Shown here piece after piece: positions 44,612-53,765 of a DNA stretch of 64,000 bases. Each line of letters begins with the position of its first letter. The stretch's first letter is position 1. Made by a program: the position numbers and the translations under genes. This DNA is from Lachnospiraceae bacterium (GTDB lineage Bacteria > Bacillota > Clostridia > Lachnospirales > Lachnospiraceae), in contig JAFUFI010000004.1 in the NCBI GenBank assembly GCA_017469945.1, positions 94,581-158,580 on the forward strand, read 5' to 3'. The notes beneath the pieces were generated by a model. The model saw only the letters and a list, made by a program, of their open reading frames with translations. It ran no database searches and was not told the origin of the DNA.

Positions 44612-45412
44612 CTAAATAGCAATTAGTTCACTCATTTCGCTTCTCTTTGCAACGCTGATACAGAAATCATCTCCTCTGTACTCGTTTAAAGGACTCAGGG
44701 TAACTTCCGTTTTAACGGCTTCGTAAGCCAGTTCCGGCAGATTGTTTTCTTTTGAAAGATGTCCCAAAAATATATACTTCATATTATCATGAAGAACTCT
44801 CGATAAAAGCTGTCCGGAAAGCTCATTTGACAGATGTCCTCTGTCTCCCAGTATTCTTTGCTTTAAAGGGTAGGGATAAGGTCCAAGCTGAAGCATCTTA
44901 ACATCATGATTTGCCTCAAGTAATAATACATCCAAACCCTTCAAGGCTTCAACCGTATATTCATCATATTTTCCAAGATCGGTACAGACAGCTACTTTTT
45001 TACTTCCGTAGGAAATCCTGTAACCCACGGGATCGGCAGCATCATGGGATATCTTCATGGGATTGACCGTTAAATCCCCGATGTTGAATTTATTATCCGC
45101 CTTTACTTCATTAAAAAGTTCCGGATCTATCTGCCCTACGGATTTATCTTTTTTAATAGCCTCAATAGTTCCTGCCGTAGCGTAAATAGGAATACCGTAC
45201 TTTCTTGCGATAACGCCAAGCCCGCAAATATGATCGGAATGCTCGTGTGTAATAAGGATTCCGTTTAAATCTCTTCCCGCCAGTCCTGCGCCGTTAAGAG
45301 CCAGATCAACCCGCTTTCCGCTTATGCCCACATCAACAAGGATGTGAGTTGAGTCAGATCCGGCGTAAGTACAGTTTCCGCTGCTTCCGCTGGCAAATGC
45401 ACAAAATCTCAT
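44612..45412 (-). CDS. MBL-fold metallohydrolase, YycJ/WalJ type
   Basis: 266 residues. Begins MRFCAFASGSSGNCTYAGSDSTHILVDVGIS, with the metal-binding ITHEHSDHICGL and later SHDAADPVGYRI and HLSNELSG. Related proteins are proposed exonucleases acting with DNA repair or cell-wall regulation; I cannot choose. It is 4 bp after the FtsA-like gene and 20 bp before the ACT gene, in the polA operon. Confidence 0.9.
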   Translation of the reverse strand: MRFCAFASGSSGNCTYAGSDSTHILVDVGISGKRVDLALNGAGLAGRDLNGILITHEHSDHICGLGVIARKYGIPIYATAGTIEAIKKDKSVGQIDPELFNEVKADNKFNIGDLTVNPMKISHDAADPVGYRISYGSKKVAVCTDLGKYDEYTVEALKGLDVLLLEANHDVKMLQLGPYPYPLKQRILGDRGHLSNELSGQLLSRVLHDNMKYIFLGHLSKENNLPELAYEAVKTEVTLSPLNEYRGDDFCISVAKRSEMSELIAI

Positions 45413-45416
45413 TTAA

Positions 45417-47582
45417 TTATCTTTTCTCCCAGAATATTTCCAGATTGTCCCCCTCTTTAAGTTCCTGCATATAAGCGGCATCAAGACCGTTCACTCTCGT
45501 AATGACGCTTCTTCCCGCAGGATTGCGAAGATCGAAATCTATATAATCAAACACATCAACAAAAACATAACTTGCCTTGCCGTGCATCGTAATCGGTTTG
45601 CCGTTCGCCACAATACTCAGATCGTGAATGACCCCCGGGGACGGGGTTGCTGTGTCATTTTTTGAAGTATCTTCATTAGGCTCGGAAGTATCCTCCACAG
45701 CAGTGGTTTCATCCGGCACTTCCTCTTTAGCTTCCTCGGCCTCGTCTACTTCTTCCGCCTCTTCTGTTTCTTCCTCTTCTTCAGCCTCTTCAGCTTCTTC
45801 GTCTTCGTACCGCTCGCTTAACTCATTTTGCTCCTCTTCGCTAAAGTCCAGAGTAAAGTCCTCGTAAACCTTAGTACTGCTCTTAGCGGAGGTTCCGTTG
45901 ACCGTGATATTCGGAGTCAGCTTGATATCAAGCATACCACATATCTGCTCAACCGTATAGAAATTATCTATAACGATATCATCACCGTCGGTTATATCAT
46001 AAAACTCGTTTTCAAGCTTACCATTTACAAGGGCTGTTCTCGGAAGCTCGATCTGTTTTCCGTTTACAACTATATGTAAAGGCTCAGAAATCTCTTTTAG
46101 GGATCCCAAAGTTGCTTTCGCATCTTCTCCCGCGGTAGAATTTATAACTTCAATCTTATCTCCGCTGTTTATCACAGTATAAAGATCCGCAGGCTCGTTG
46201 TTAAGCTTGATCACGCAAGAATCACCCTGCTCGCCTCTGATCATCTTACTCTTTCCGTTTACGGTAAATGTAAGAGCCTTGCCCCTCTTGGGGAAGAGAT
46301 CCTCGTTTGATAAAGAAACCTGCATAGCAGCATCGGAAACAGTAAGTTTACCGTTATCATAAAGCTTAAGGCGCTGAGAGTTAAACTCAACAAAAATAAA
46401 GTTGTTGCTCTGCGCATAGTAGCTTAAACAGATACCGATAGGCGTAACCATAAGCGAATCCTTAATGGCATCATCATTTTCAAACTCTATGGATTGCATT
46501 ACTTCCTTACCGCGGATGGCAACACGCTCCTTAACGATATCAAGCTTCTTGGCGAGTTTCTCGGTATATCCTGGAACGGTTCCGCCACCGCCTACCACGA
46601 ATACAGCGCTGACGCTCTTATCACCGTTAAGTCTCTTGATTTCAGTCGCAACTTCATCAGCCATCTCGTCAAGCTTTTTGTCGAGCATATCAAGAACCTT
46701 TTTGGGCTCAATAGTCTGCGGAAGTCCTAAAATATCTGTATATTCGATAACCTCATGTCCACCTGCAGCGCGCTTTATCGCCTCGGCAGTCTCAAACTCA
46801 ACAAGACAGTTTTGAACAACGATCTCCGTAAGAGCATCACCGGCAGTAGGTATCATACCGTATGCAACGATCGTTCCGTCGCTTGTAATAGAAATATCGC
46901 TTGTTCCCGCACCCACATCCACAAGTGCAAGATTTAGCATTCTGAACTTTTCCGGGATTGCTACCTGGATAGCGGCAATAGGCTCCAAAGTCATATTAAT
47001 TACGGAAAGTCCCGCTATTCCAACAGCCTTGTTAAGTCCGTCAACTACGTCATCGGGAAGAAAAGTAGCAATAAAATCACAGGAAATCCTTGAAGCCTTA
47101 TGTCCTTCCAGATTACCTATCTGGTAATCGTTCATATAATATCGCATAGGTGTATATCCTACGCAATAAAACTTTATATCGGAATCATTCTTTGCGGCAA
47201 ACTCTGTATAAGCCTGCTCAACGCCGTTCATAAGAAGATTGTAGATATCTTCCGCATCTATCTCTTTTTCGGCTTCAAATCTTATCTCTGATTTAGTAGT
47301 AACGGTACGAAGCACACGACCTGCGGCAGCGATACAAACATCGGACAGGTTAACGTCAAGCTTCTTTTCAAGCTCTTCTTTTACGGCCTTGATCGTAAAT
47401 CCAACCTTTTGGATATCGTGAATCTGACCGTCGAGCATAGCTCTCGTTTCATGCTCTTTGACCGTCTGCCCGATTACATGAAATTTATCCTTAATAAGAT
47501 AACCAACGGTTCCAACTACACTTCTTGTACCAATATCAAGTCCAAATACAAGATTGTCCGATCCGCTTTTTACTCTTGCCAT
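45417..47582 (-). CDS. Long FtsA-like actin-fold ATPase with C-terminal repeat domains
   Basis: 721 residues. Residues about 1-390 are an FtsA/PilM-type ATPase: FGLDIGTRSVVGTVGYL (phosphate 1), an SHS2-like insertion, LALVDVGAGTSDISI (phosphate 2) and VFVVGGGGTVPGYTEKLA (adenosine). Then come three related modules of the form VNGK-x-I...V.DGD.I (near 430, 500 and 655-721, ending LKEGDNLEIFWEKR). An acidic linker of Glu/Ala repeats (about 580-640) precedes the last module. Residues 642-651 are encoded by a REP-like unit. It probably links a filament-forming ATPase to the envelope; a direct role in division is inferred. ATG 47582 follows GGAGGG and overlaps coaE. Confidence 0.85.
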   Translation of the reverse strand: MARVKSGSDNLVFGLDIGTRSVVGTVGYLIKDKFHVIGQTVKEHETRAMLDGQIHDIQKVGFTIKAVKEELEKKLDVNLSDVCIAAAGRVLRTVTTKSEIRFEAEKEIDAEDIYNLLMNGVEQAYTEFAAKNDSDIKFYCVGYTPMRYYMNDYQIGNLEGHKASRISCDFIATFLPDDVVDGLNKAVGIAGLSVINMTLEPIAAIQVAIPEKFRMLNLALVDVGAGTSDISITSDGTIVAYGMIPTAGDALTEIVVQNCLVEFETAEAIKRAAGGHEVIEYTDILGLPQTIEPKKVLDMLDKKLDEMADEVATEIKRLNGDKSVSAVFVVGGGGTVPGYTEKLAKKLDIVKERVAIRGKEVMQSIEFENDDAIKDSLMVTPIGICLSYYAQSNNFIFVEFNSQRLKLYDNGKLTVSDAAMQVSLSNEDLFPKRGKALTFTVNGKSKMIRGEQGDSCVIKLNNEPADLYTVINSGDKIEVINSTAGEDAKATLGSLKEISEPLHIVVNGKQIELPRTALVNGKLENEFYDITDGDDIVIDNFYTVEQICGMLDIKLTPNITVNGTSAKSSTKVYEDFTLDFSEEEQNELSERYEDEEAEEAEEEEETEEAEEVDEAEEAKEEVPDETTAVEDTSEPNEDTSKNDTATPSPGVIHDLSIVANGKPITMHGKASYVFVDVFDYIDFDLRNPAGRSVITRVNGLDAAYMQELKEGDNLEIFWEKR
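45629..45657. repeat. REP-like unit inside the FtsA-like coding sequence
   Basis: 29 bp reading TGACCCCCGGGGACGGGG then TTGCTGTGTCA on the plus strand. It matches the minus-strand reading of 35844-35872 at 27 of 29 positions. It is read in frame as NDTATPSPGVI, within the flexible linker before the last domain. Confidence 0.85.
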
Positions 47583-48157
47583 CTGTAACCCTCCAGTCTT
47601 CTCCTGATACATTCGCAAGCCTTATCAAGAGAACTGCTGTTATCAATAATAAAATCGCATTCCCTGCGAAAAACCTCATCAGAAAGCTGATTGGCCATAA
47701 TGCCCTCAGCCTTTTCCCGGCTGTATCCCCGTGAATTCATAAGACGCAAAATCCTTACTTCCCTGTCGGCGTATACATACCAGAGTTCATCTAAAATATC
47801 TTTGTACCCTGCCTCTATTAAAAGCGCAGCCTCCACAAAAAAGAGCTCGCATCCTTTTTCTTTTGCCCTGTTAAGAGCATCAAGAAGATAATCCTTTACG
47901 GCGGGGTGTATGATAGCATTAACCTTCTCTAAAAGATCTTTATCCGCAAAAACAGCCTTTGCCATCTTTTGCCGGTCGCCTGCCACATCCTCGCCTAAAA
48001 GCAAGACAAGTTTATTATAACACTCCGTGCCCTTTTTTCTTACTTCAAATGCAACTTCATCCGCAAAATATATCTCACAAGTATAATGCTTTCCGATATA
48101 TTTAAGTATTTCGCTTTTTCCGGCTCCTATACCGCCGGTTACTCCGATGAATTTCAT
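47570..48157 (-). CDS. coaE: Dephospho-CoA kinase
   Basis: Last step of coenzyme A synthesis. 195 residues with the P-loop MKFIGVTGGIGAGKSEILKYI, YFADEVAFEVRKKG and HPAVKDYLLD. Its ATG overlaps the polA stop (TAATG), and its own 3' end overlaps the FtsA-like start, giving tight coupling. polA-coaE adjacency is common in Firmicutes. Confidence 0.96.
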   Translation of the reverse strand: MKFIGVTGGIGAGKSEILKYIGKHYTCEIYFADEVAFEVRKKGTECYNKLVLLLGEDVAGDRQKMAKAVFADKDLLEKVNAIIHPAVKDYLLDALNRAKEKGCELFFVEAALLIEAGYKDILDELWYVYADREVRILRLMNSRGYSREKAEGIMANQLSDEVFRRECDFIIDNSSSLDKACECIRRRLEGYRWQE

Positions 48158-50802
48158 TAATGTGCCTCTAACCAGTTATTTCCTGTTTCAAGCCCTATTT
48201 CAAGACATACAGCAAGATCGGCTGCGCCCTTCATAGCTTTTTCAAGAATCTCGGACGCCTTTTCTTTTTCTTCTATGGGAGCTTCGATTACAAGTTCGTC
48301 GTGAACCTGAAGTATAATCTTGGATTTAAGTCCTGCTTCACCGATCATCTTCGCCGCTCTTATCATAGCGATCTTCATAATATCCGCAGCAGTTCCCTGA
48401 ATAGGAGCATTCATGGCTACACGTTCACCAAACTGCTTTTGCATAAAGTTAGATGCCTTAAGCTCGGGAATAGGTCTTCTCCGCCCGAAATAAGTCTCCG
48501 AATATCCCTTCTCCTTTGCATCAAAAACAAGCCTGTCAAGGTACTCCTTGATCTGGGGATAGGTGATAAAATACTGATCTATATACTGCTTTGCTTCCTT
48601 ATTGCTGATAGAAAGGTCCTGTCCGAGTCCGTATGAAGAAATACCGTAAACAATACCGAAATTTACAGCCTTCGCATTTCTTCTTTGAATATCCGTAACT
48701 TCCTCAAATGGTACGCCGAAAACCTTGGAGGCTGTTATCCGATGGATATCTTTATCCTGTTTGTAAGCATCTATAAGCTCTTTATCTCCGGATAAAGAAG
48801 CAAGGACTCTGAGCTCAATCTGAGAATAATCGGCGTCAATAAACACGCAGCCTTCCTTCGGTACAAATACGGCTCTGAGCTGCCTTCCCAGTTCAGTCCT
48901 TATGGGAATATTCTGCAAATTGGGATCGTTTGAAGAAATACGTCCCGTAGCCGTAATGGTCTGGTTAAAGCTGGTATGGATCCTTCCGTCTTCTTCTATA
49001 AAGGCCTGAAGCCCGTCGGCGTATGTACTCTTTAATTTAGTAAGAGCTCTGTACTCCAAAATATCAGCTACAAAAGGATAATCCGGGGCGAGCTTTTCAA
49101 GGACATCAGCCGCGGTAGAATACCCGGTCTTGGTCTTTTTGCCACCGGGGATCTGCATTTTTTCAAACAGGATCTCTCCGAGCTGCTTAGGCGAATTGAT
49201 ATTAAAGTCCTCGCCCGACTCTTCTTTAATCTGCTTTTCAAGCTCGGCAATCCTTATACCAAGCTTTTCGGAATACTTTGTAAGCTCGTCTTTTCTGACA
49301 AGAACTCCTGTCTTTTCCATATCGTAAAGAACAGCGGTAAGAGGCATTTCTATATCGCGCATTATCTTGTCCATCTTCATTTGGGACAATCTGTCGGAAA
49401 TAATGCTTCCCGCGGCAATCGCCACATACGCGCAATCCGAAACATATCCCTTAACCTTTTCCGCATCAGTCATAAGAAGCTCGGATGCGGACGACTTTCC
49501 GAATCTTTCCTTTTTACCGATAAGCGTCGTATCAAGATATTCAGATGCTATGGATTCAAAGTCATAATCATTCTTAAGGGGATTGATAAGGTAAGCCCCG
49601 ATTACAGTATCAAAATACCTTGAAGTATCGTTAGATGCGATAAAATCATATTCGCTCTTAATATCAAGAGTATAAAGCATTCCCTTAGCTTCTTTGACGC
49701 CTCTTTCTACTTCGGCAGATAGATTTTCAAATCCCATAAGGTCGCTTACATAAAAACAGCTGTAACCATTGTCACTCTTTAAGCAAAACGCCGCCGCCTT
49801 AAGGACTCCCTCCTCGGGAAGTAAAAACAGTCCAAAATCGGATCCGGCAAGCAAGAGCCTGTCTCCGAACTCTTTCCCGTCTTTACACTCATTTACTTCT
49901 ATGCTTAAACTTGCTGAAGTCTCTTTAAGCGCATCTTCAGAAAAACGGTCTAGGAGCTTTTTAAACTCCAGCTTTTTCATAAATTCATAGCTTTCGGGAT
50001 TAAAATACCCTTCCGCCTTAGCCGCCTCTTTATCAAGCTCTATATCGCAGTCCGTCTTTATCGTAGCAAGTTTTAAACTGAGCTCGCAAAGATCTTTATT
50101 GTCAATCAAAGACTGTTTTATAGCCTTTTTTGAAATCTCATCAATATGCTCGTAAATTCCGTCTATGGATCCATAGGTAACCATTAGCTCGGTTGCGGTC
50201 TTTTCCCCAACCTTGGGAACTCCGGGGATATTATCCGCCGTATCTCCCATCAGAGCTTTAAGCTCGATAAACTGCTTAGGCGTAACCTGATATTTTGCCA
50301 AAACGTCAGCGGGCTTATAATCCTCGATAGTAGTCTTTCCGTAATTTGTCTTCGGTATACGGATAAGGATATGTTCATCCGAAATCTGTAAAAGGTCTCT
50401 GTCTCCTGAAACAAGGCTGACCTCTATTCCCGCAGCCTGGGATTTTTTTGCAAGCGTACCCATAAGGTCATCCGCCTCAAGTCCCGGGCAGGAAACTACG
50501 CAAACCTTCATAGCCCTTAAAAGATCCTTAAGGACGGGAATCTGCTCTCTAAGCTCCTCAGGCATAGGTTTTCTCGTACCTTTGTAAGCCTCGAACATTT
50601 TATGTCTGAATGTCGGAGCATGTTCATCAAAAGTAACTACCAGATAATCAGGATTTTCTTCATCTAAGATTTTAAAAAGAATATTTAAAAAACCATATAT
50701 CGCATTTGTATGAAGTCCTGAAGCATTAGTAAGATCGGGGACTCCGTAAAACGCTCTGTTTGCAATGCTGTGACCATCTATAAGAACAAGCTTTTCGCTC
50801 AT
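48157..50802 (-). CDS. polA: DNA polymerase I
   Basis: 881 residues. The 5'-3' exonuclease domain (about 1-290) starts KLVLIDGHSIANRAFYGVP and has GLEADDLMGTLA and LMGDTADNIPGVPKVGEKTA. The middle domain has no DxE exonuclease motif, so proofreading is probably lost, as in Bacillus. Polymerase motifs A DADYSQIELRVLA, B RRNAKAVNFGIVYGISSYGL and C QVHDELVIE are intact. AGAGG precedes the ATG. Confidence 0.97.
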   Translation of the reverse strand: MSEKLVLIDGHSIANRAFYGVPDLTNASGLHTNAIYGFLNILFKILDEENPDYLVVTFDEHAPTFRHKMFEAYKGTRKPMPEELREQIPVLKDLLRAMKVCVVSCPGLEADDLMGTLAKKSQAAGIEVSLVSGDRDLLQISDEHILIRIPKTNYGKTTIEDYKPADVLAKYQVTPKQFIELKALMGDTADNIPGVPKVGEKTATELMVTYGSIDGIYEHIDEISKKAIKQSLIDNKDLCELSLKLATIKTDCDIELDKEAAKAEGYFNPESYEFMKKLEFKKLLDRFSEDALKETSASLSIEVNECKDGKEFGDRLLLAGSDFGLFLLPEEGVLKAAAFCLKSDNGYSCFYVSDLMGFENLSAEVERGVKEAKGMLYTLDIKSEYDFIASNDTSRYFDTVIGAYLINPLKNDYDFESIASEYLDTTLIGKKERFGKSSASELLMTDAEKVKGYVSDCAYVAIAAGSIISDRLSQMKMDKIMRDIEMPLTAVLYDMEKTGVLVRKDELTKYSEKLGIRIAELEKQIKEESGEDFNINSPKQLGEILFEKMQIPGGKKTKTGYSTAADVLEKLAPDYPFVADILEYRALTKLKSTYADGLQAFIEEDGRIHTSFNQTITATGRISSNDPNLQNIPIRTELGRQLRAVFVPKEGCVFIDADYSQIELRVLASLSGDKELIDAYKQDKDIHRITASKVFGVPFEEVTDIQRRNAKAVNFGIVYGISSYGLGQDLSISNKEAKQYIDQYFITYPQIKEYLDRLVFDAKEKGYSETYFGRRRPIPELKASNFMQKQFGERVAMNAPIQGTAADIMKIAMIRAAKMIGEAGLKSKIILQVHDELVIEAPIEEKEKASEILEKAMKGAADLAVCLEIGLETGNNWLEAH

Positions 50803-50831
50803 AAATAACCTCTGAATTTTTTATTTGGCGG

Positions 50832-51152
50832 CTATCCGAAAAGGATTATTACCGCGCTTCCAAGCACAAACAAGATAAATGTCGTGACCCATTGTCCTAG
50901 ACTTATAAGGGCTCCGATGCGCATGTGCTTTTTACGGCTTTGTTCAAGACGAAGCCTGAACTCCTCGTCAAGATCAAAACTGTCACCTCTTTCAAGGTGT
51001 TTCATTCCTTCCTGTACAAGAAACTGTATAGAAAGTTCCTCTTTGCAGGCATCGCAGGTATTCATATGATCCCTGAATCTCTCCATGGTTTCATAGTCAA
51101 TACTGTTATTTAAATACAAGGGTATTAATTTTTCAAACTCTCTGCATTCCAT
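50832..51152 (-). CDS. Small zinc-finger membrane protein (anti-sigma-like)
   Basis: 106 residues. The N-terminus MECREFEKLIPLYLNNSIDYETMERFRDHMNTCDACKEEL has the C...HxxxCxxC pattern of zf-HC2 anti-sigma factors. One TM helix sits at the C-terminus (about 80-104). No sigma factor gene is adjacent, so the partner is unknown. The ATG at 51152 has AAGGAA upstream; the longer frame would run through the opposite-strand tRNA. It precedes polA by 29 bp. Confidence 0.82.
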   Translation of the reverse strand: MECREFEKLIPLYLNNSIDYETMERFRDHMNTCDACKEELSIQFLVQEGMKHLERGDSFDLDEEFRLRLEQSRKKHMRIGALISLGQWVTTFILFVLGSAVIILFG

Positions 51153-51162
51153 TAATTTTTCC

Positions 51163-51191
51163 TTGTAAAAATACTCTCTCTGTGGTATTAT
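51163..51191 (+). promoter_or_regulatory. Promoter of the tRNA-Leu gene
   Basis: TTGTAA (51163-51168), 17-bp spacer, TATTAT (51186-51191), 12 bp before the tRNA. Confidence 0.55.
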
Positions 51192-51202
51192 CATTAAGTC
51201 GT

Positions 51203-51285
51203 GCCGGTGTGTCGGAATGGTAGACGAGGCAGACTCAAAATCTGTTGAGGGCAACTTCGTGTGGGTTCGAGTCCCACCACCGGCA
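51203..51285 (+). tRNA. tRNA-Leu (CAA)
   Basis: 83 nt. Acceptor stem GCCGGTG/CACCGGC, anticodon stem GCAGA/TCTGT around the loop CTCAAAA with anticodon CAA (reads UUG), a long class II variable arm, and T-arm GTGGG-TTCGAGT-CCCAC. Discriminator A at 51285; CCA is not encoded. Confidence 0.96.
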
Positions 51286-51291
51286 GTCCTT

Positions 51292-51322
51292 ATCCCTGCT
51301 TTTTGTAAAGCAGGGATTTTTC
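51292..51322 (+). terminator. Intrinsic terminator of tRNA-Leu
   Basis: ATCCCTGCTTT pairs with AAAGCAGGGAT (11 bp, 4-nt loop), then TTTTTCTT. It ends 19 bp before the convergent LD-carboxypeptidase stop. Confidence 0.9.
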
Positions 51323-51340
51323 TTGCCTCTTTGAAGTAAA

Positions 51341-52393
51341 TTACTTCATCATATACTTTACCGTCATCTCATTTTGCTTAACACTAAACTCAGCGACGGA
51401 ACCCATCATAACAGGAATCATCGGATCGTAATGTCCGATATCCGCATCCATGATAACAGGTACCTTATAGTGTCTTGCAACTTCAAGGACTGCTTCGTAC
51501 TTATCAAGATTCATCATTGTTTCCCCGTTATAGGGTCTTCCAAAAACAAATCCCTTCACATTTGAAAACCATCCGGCATTTTCAAACTGCCACATCGCTC
51601 TCCTCTGGGCAAAAACATTTAAGTCGCAGGACTCAAGAACCCAGATAAATCCGTCCTGAACATACTTCTTGTTAAAGTCTGAAACCTTATCAAATCTGGT
51701 CCCAACAAGGGTCTGCAGGCAGTCCATACATCCGCCGATCACGCGCCCTGTAATACTGAAATTAAGATCTGTTTCTCTTGCATCTTTATACAGCTCGCCA
51801 TCGTAATAAATTACATGAACCCTGTCTTCCTTGGGATTAAAAGTTTCAAGTGGATGCTCTGCGTCAACTTTCGATTCCTTCTCCCATTCAAGATATGATT
51901 TAAACTCAAGCTTTTTACCTGTAATAAGGTCCAAGGCATCCTGAATATATTTAGGTCTCGGATTTTCGCAAAAAGCAGCGGCACAAGGACCATATATTGA
52001 AGCGATATCACAAATAGTATTTAAAAGGAATGTGAAGTTAGTATTGTCGGAATAACCCATAAACCACTTTGGCGTTGAATCCATGATCCTGTTGAAATCA
52101 ACATAATTTAGGATCTCGCACATGAGTTCTCCGCCGCCTACGGAAATAAATCCGTCGATATCGCCGTCGCAATACATAGCGGTAAGTTCCCCTGCGCAGT
52201 GCAAAGGAGTATTACTGATTCCTACTCCGTCGCCTCTGAAAGCATTTGTTCCGGGAAGTGGCAAAAATCCTTCTTTACGGAGCACCTCCAAAGCCTTGGT
52301 AAATCTTGTTTTCCATGGCTCCGTAGAAGCGCCGAAGGAAGGTGCAGGAAAACCGATACAAGACTGAGAACTTAAAAACTCGGGATATTTCAT
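51341..52393 (-). CDS. S66 family LD-carboxypeptidase-like peptidase
   Basis: 350 residues, no signal peptide. GFPAPSFGAST at the start, FISVGGGELMCEILNYVDF, the nucleophile Ser in WFMGYSDNTNF, then GGCMDCLQTLVGTRF and a C-terminal DADIGHYDPMIPVMMG with the catalytic His. Members recycle murein tetrapeptides (LdcA) or inactivate microcin C-type compounds (MccF); this clade is uncertain. Position after lysA and ddh fits cell-wall or diaminopimelate metabolism. Confidence 0.9.
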   Translation of the reverse strand: MKYPEFLSSQSCIGFPAPSFGASTEPWKTRFTKALEVLRKEGFLPLPGTNAFRGDGVGISNTPLHCAGELTAMYCDGDIDGFISVGGGELMCEILNYVDFNRIMDSTPKWFMGYSDNTNFTFLLNTICDIASIYGPCAAAFCENPRPKYIQDALDLITGKKLEFKSYLEWEKESKVDAEHPLETFNPKEDRVHVIYYDGELYKDARETDLNFSITGRVIGGCMDCLQTLVGTRFDKVSDFNKKYVQDGFIWVLESCDLNVFAQRRAMWQFENAGWFSNVKGFVFGRPYNGETMMNLDKYEAVLEVARHYKVPVIMDADIGHYDPMIPVMMGSVAEFSVKQNEMTVKYMMK

Positions 52394-52450
52394 AGTAGTA
52401 CTCCTTTCTTTGGTTTTTTGAAAGAAACTAATACATATTTAATCTAAGGT

Positions 52451-53719
52451 TTATTTTAATTTCTCGTAAATCGGGAAACAATCAAACGTAGCAAAATAGT
52501 CCTTAGGCTCCTGGGCTCTTCTTATAAGCTGTACGCTTCCGTCTTCTTTTAAAAGAAGCTCTGAGGACCAAAGTCTTCCGTTGTAGTTATATCCCATCGC
52601 AAACCCGTGCGCACCGGTATCATGTATAACGATGTAATCACCAATGTCTATCTTAGGAAGTTTCCTGTCGATAGCAAACTTATCATTATTCTCGCAAAGA
52701 GATCCGGTAACGTCGTATGTGTGATCAAGAGGCTCATTTTCCTTGCCGAGGACAGTTATATGATGGTAAGCGCCATACATAGCGGGTCTCATCAGGTTAG
52801 CTGCGCAGGCATCAACTCCGATATACTCTTTATGAGTATGCTTTTCGTGAAGTACCTTAGTAACAAGATGTCCGTAAGGACCCATCATAAATCTTCCAAG
52901 CTCGGTATAGATAGCAACATCGCCCATTCCCGCGGGAACAAGGATCTCATCAAAAGCTTTGTGAACTCCCTCTCCAATAACCTTTATATCATTAGGCTCC
53001 TGGTCGGGTCTGTAAGGAATTCCGATTCCGCCGGAAAGGTTTATAAACTTGATATCCGCCCCGGTTTCCTTTTCAAGCTTTACAGCGAGTTCAAAAAGCT
53101 GTCTTGCAAGTTCGGGATAGTAATCATTGGTTACCGTGTTGCTCGCAAGGAAAGCGTGAATACCGAAGTTCTTTGCGCCCTTTTCCTTTAGGACTTTAAA
53201 GCCTTCAAAAAGCTGCTCTGTTGTAAATCCGTACTTTGCATCCCCGGGATTATCCATAATGCTGTTTGCAATCTCAAAGTATCCGCCGGGATTGTAACGA
53301 CAGCTTATGGTTTCAGGAATGTAACCGATGGTTTTCTCAAGAAAATCGATATGAGTAAAATCATCAAGATTTATTGTTGCTCCTAATTTTGACGCGTATA
53401 CAAACTCTTCAGCGGGAGTATCGTTTGAGGAAAACATGATATCCTCTCCCTTAAGACCCATAGCGTCGCTGAGCATCAGTTCTGTGTATGAGGAACAGTC
53501 CGTACCGCAGCCATACTCATGTAAAATATTTATGAGGAAGGGATTGGGAGTTGCCTTAACGGCAAAAAACTCCTTGTATCCCTTGTTCCATGAAAACGCC
53601 TCTTTAAGAGCTTTGGCATTTTCCCGGATGCCTTTTTCATCATAAATATGAAAAGGTGTCGGATATTTTTTTACGATATCCTCGACCATGTCTTTAGTAA
53701 CAAATGCCTTTTTCTCCAT
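52451..53719 (-). CDS. lysA: Diaminopimelate decarboxylase
   Basis: PLP fold III enzyme making lysine from meso-DAP. 422 residues. PLP Lys55 in EFFAVKATPNP, then FSSNDTPAEEF, NLSGGIGIPYRPDQEP and ELGRFMMGPYG (in place of EPGR). The usual C-E-S-G-D motif reads TGSLCENNDKFA, giving the cross-subunit Cys. Motif variants place it in a divergent clade. It follows ddh by 46 bp, so ddh and lysA together convert tetrahydrodipicolinate to lysine. Confidence 0.92.
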   Translation of the reverse strand: MEKKAFVTKDMVEDIVKKYPTPFHIYDEKGIRENAKALKEAFSWNKGYKEFFAVKATPNPFLINILHEYGCGTDCSSYTELMLSDAMGLKGEDIMFSSNDTPAEEFVYASKLGATINLDDFTHIDFLEKTIGYIPETISCRYNPGGYFEIANSIMDNPGDAKYGFTTEQLFEGFKVLKEKGAKNFGIHAFLASNTVTNDYYPELARQLFELAVKLEKETGADIKFINLSGGIGIPYRPDQEPNDIKVIGEGVHKAFDEILVPAGMGDVAIYTELGRFMMGPYGHLVTKVLHEKHTHKEYIGVDACAANLMRPAMYGAYHHITVLGKENEPLDHTYDVTGSLCENNDKFAIDRKLPKIDIGDYIVIHDTGAHGFAMGYNYNGRLWSSELLLKEDGSVQLIRRAQEPKDYFATFDCFPIYEKLK

Positions 53720-53765
53720 TTTTTCATAATCTCCTGTGTAAAACTATAGTTGCCCGTGCTTTTCT

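Noticed and set aside
51203..51254. Longer N-terminus for the zinc-finger protein (start near 51254)
   Set aside because: It would run through the tRNA-Leu gene on the other strand; ATG 51152 has a good ribosome binding site and begins the conserved part.
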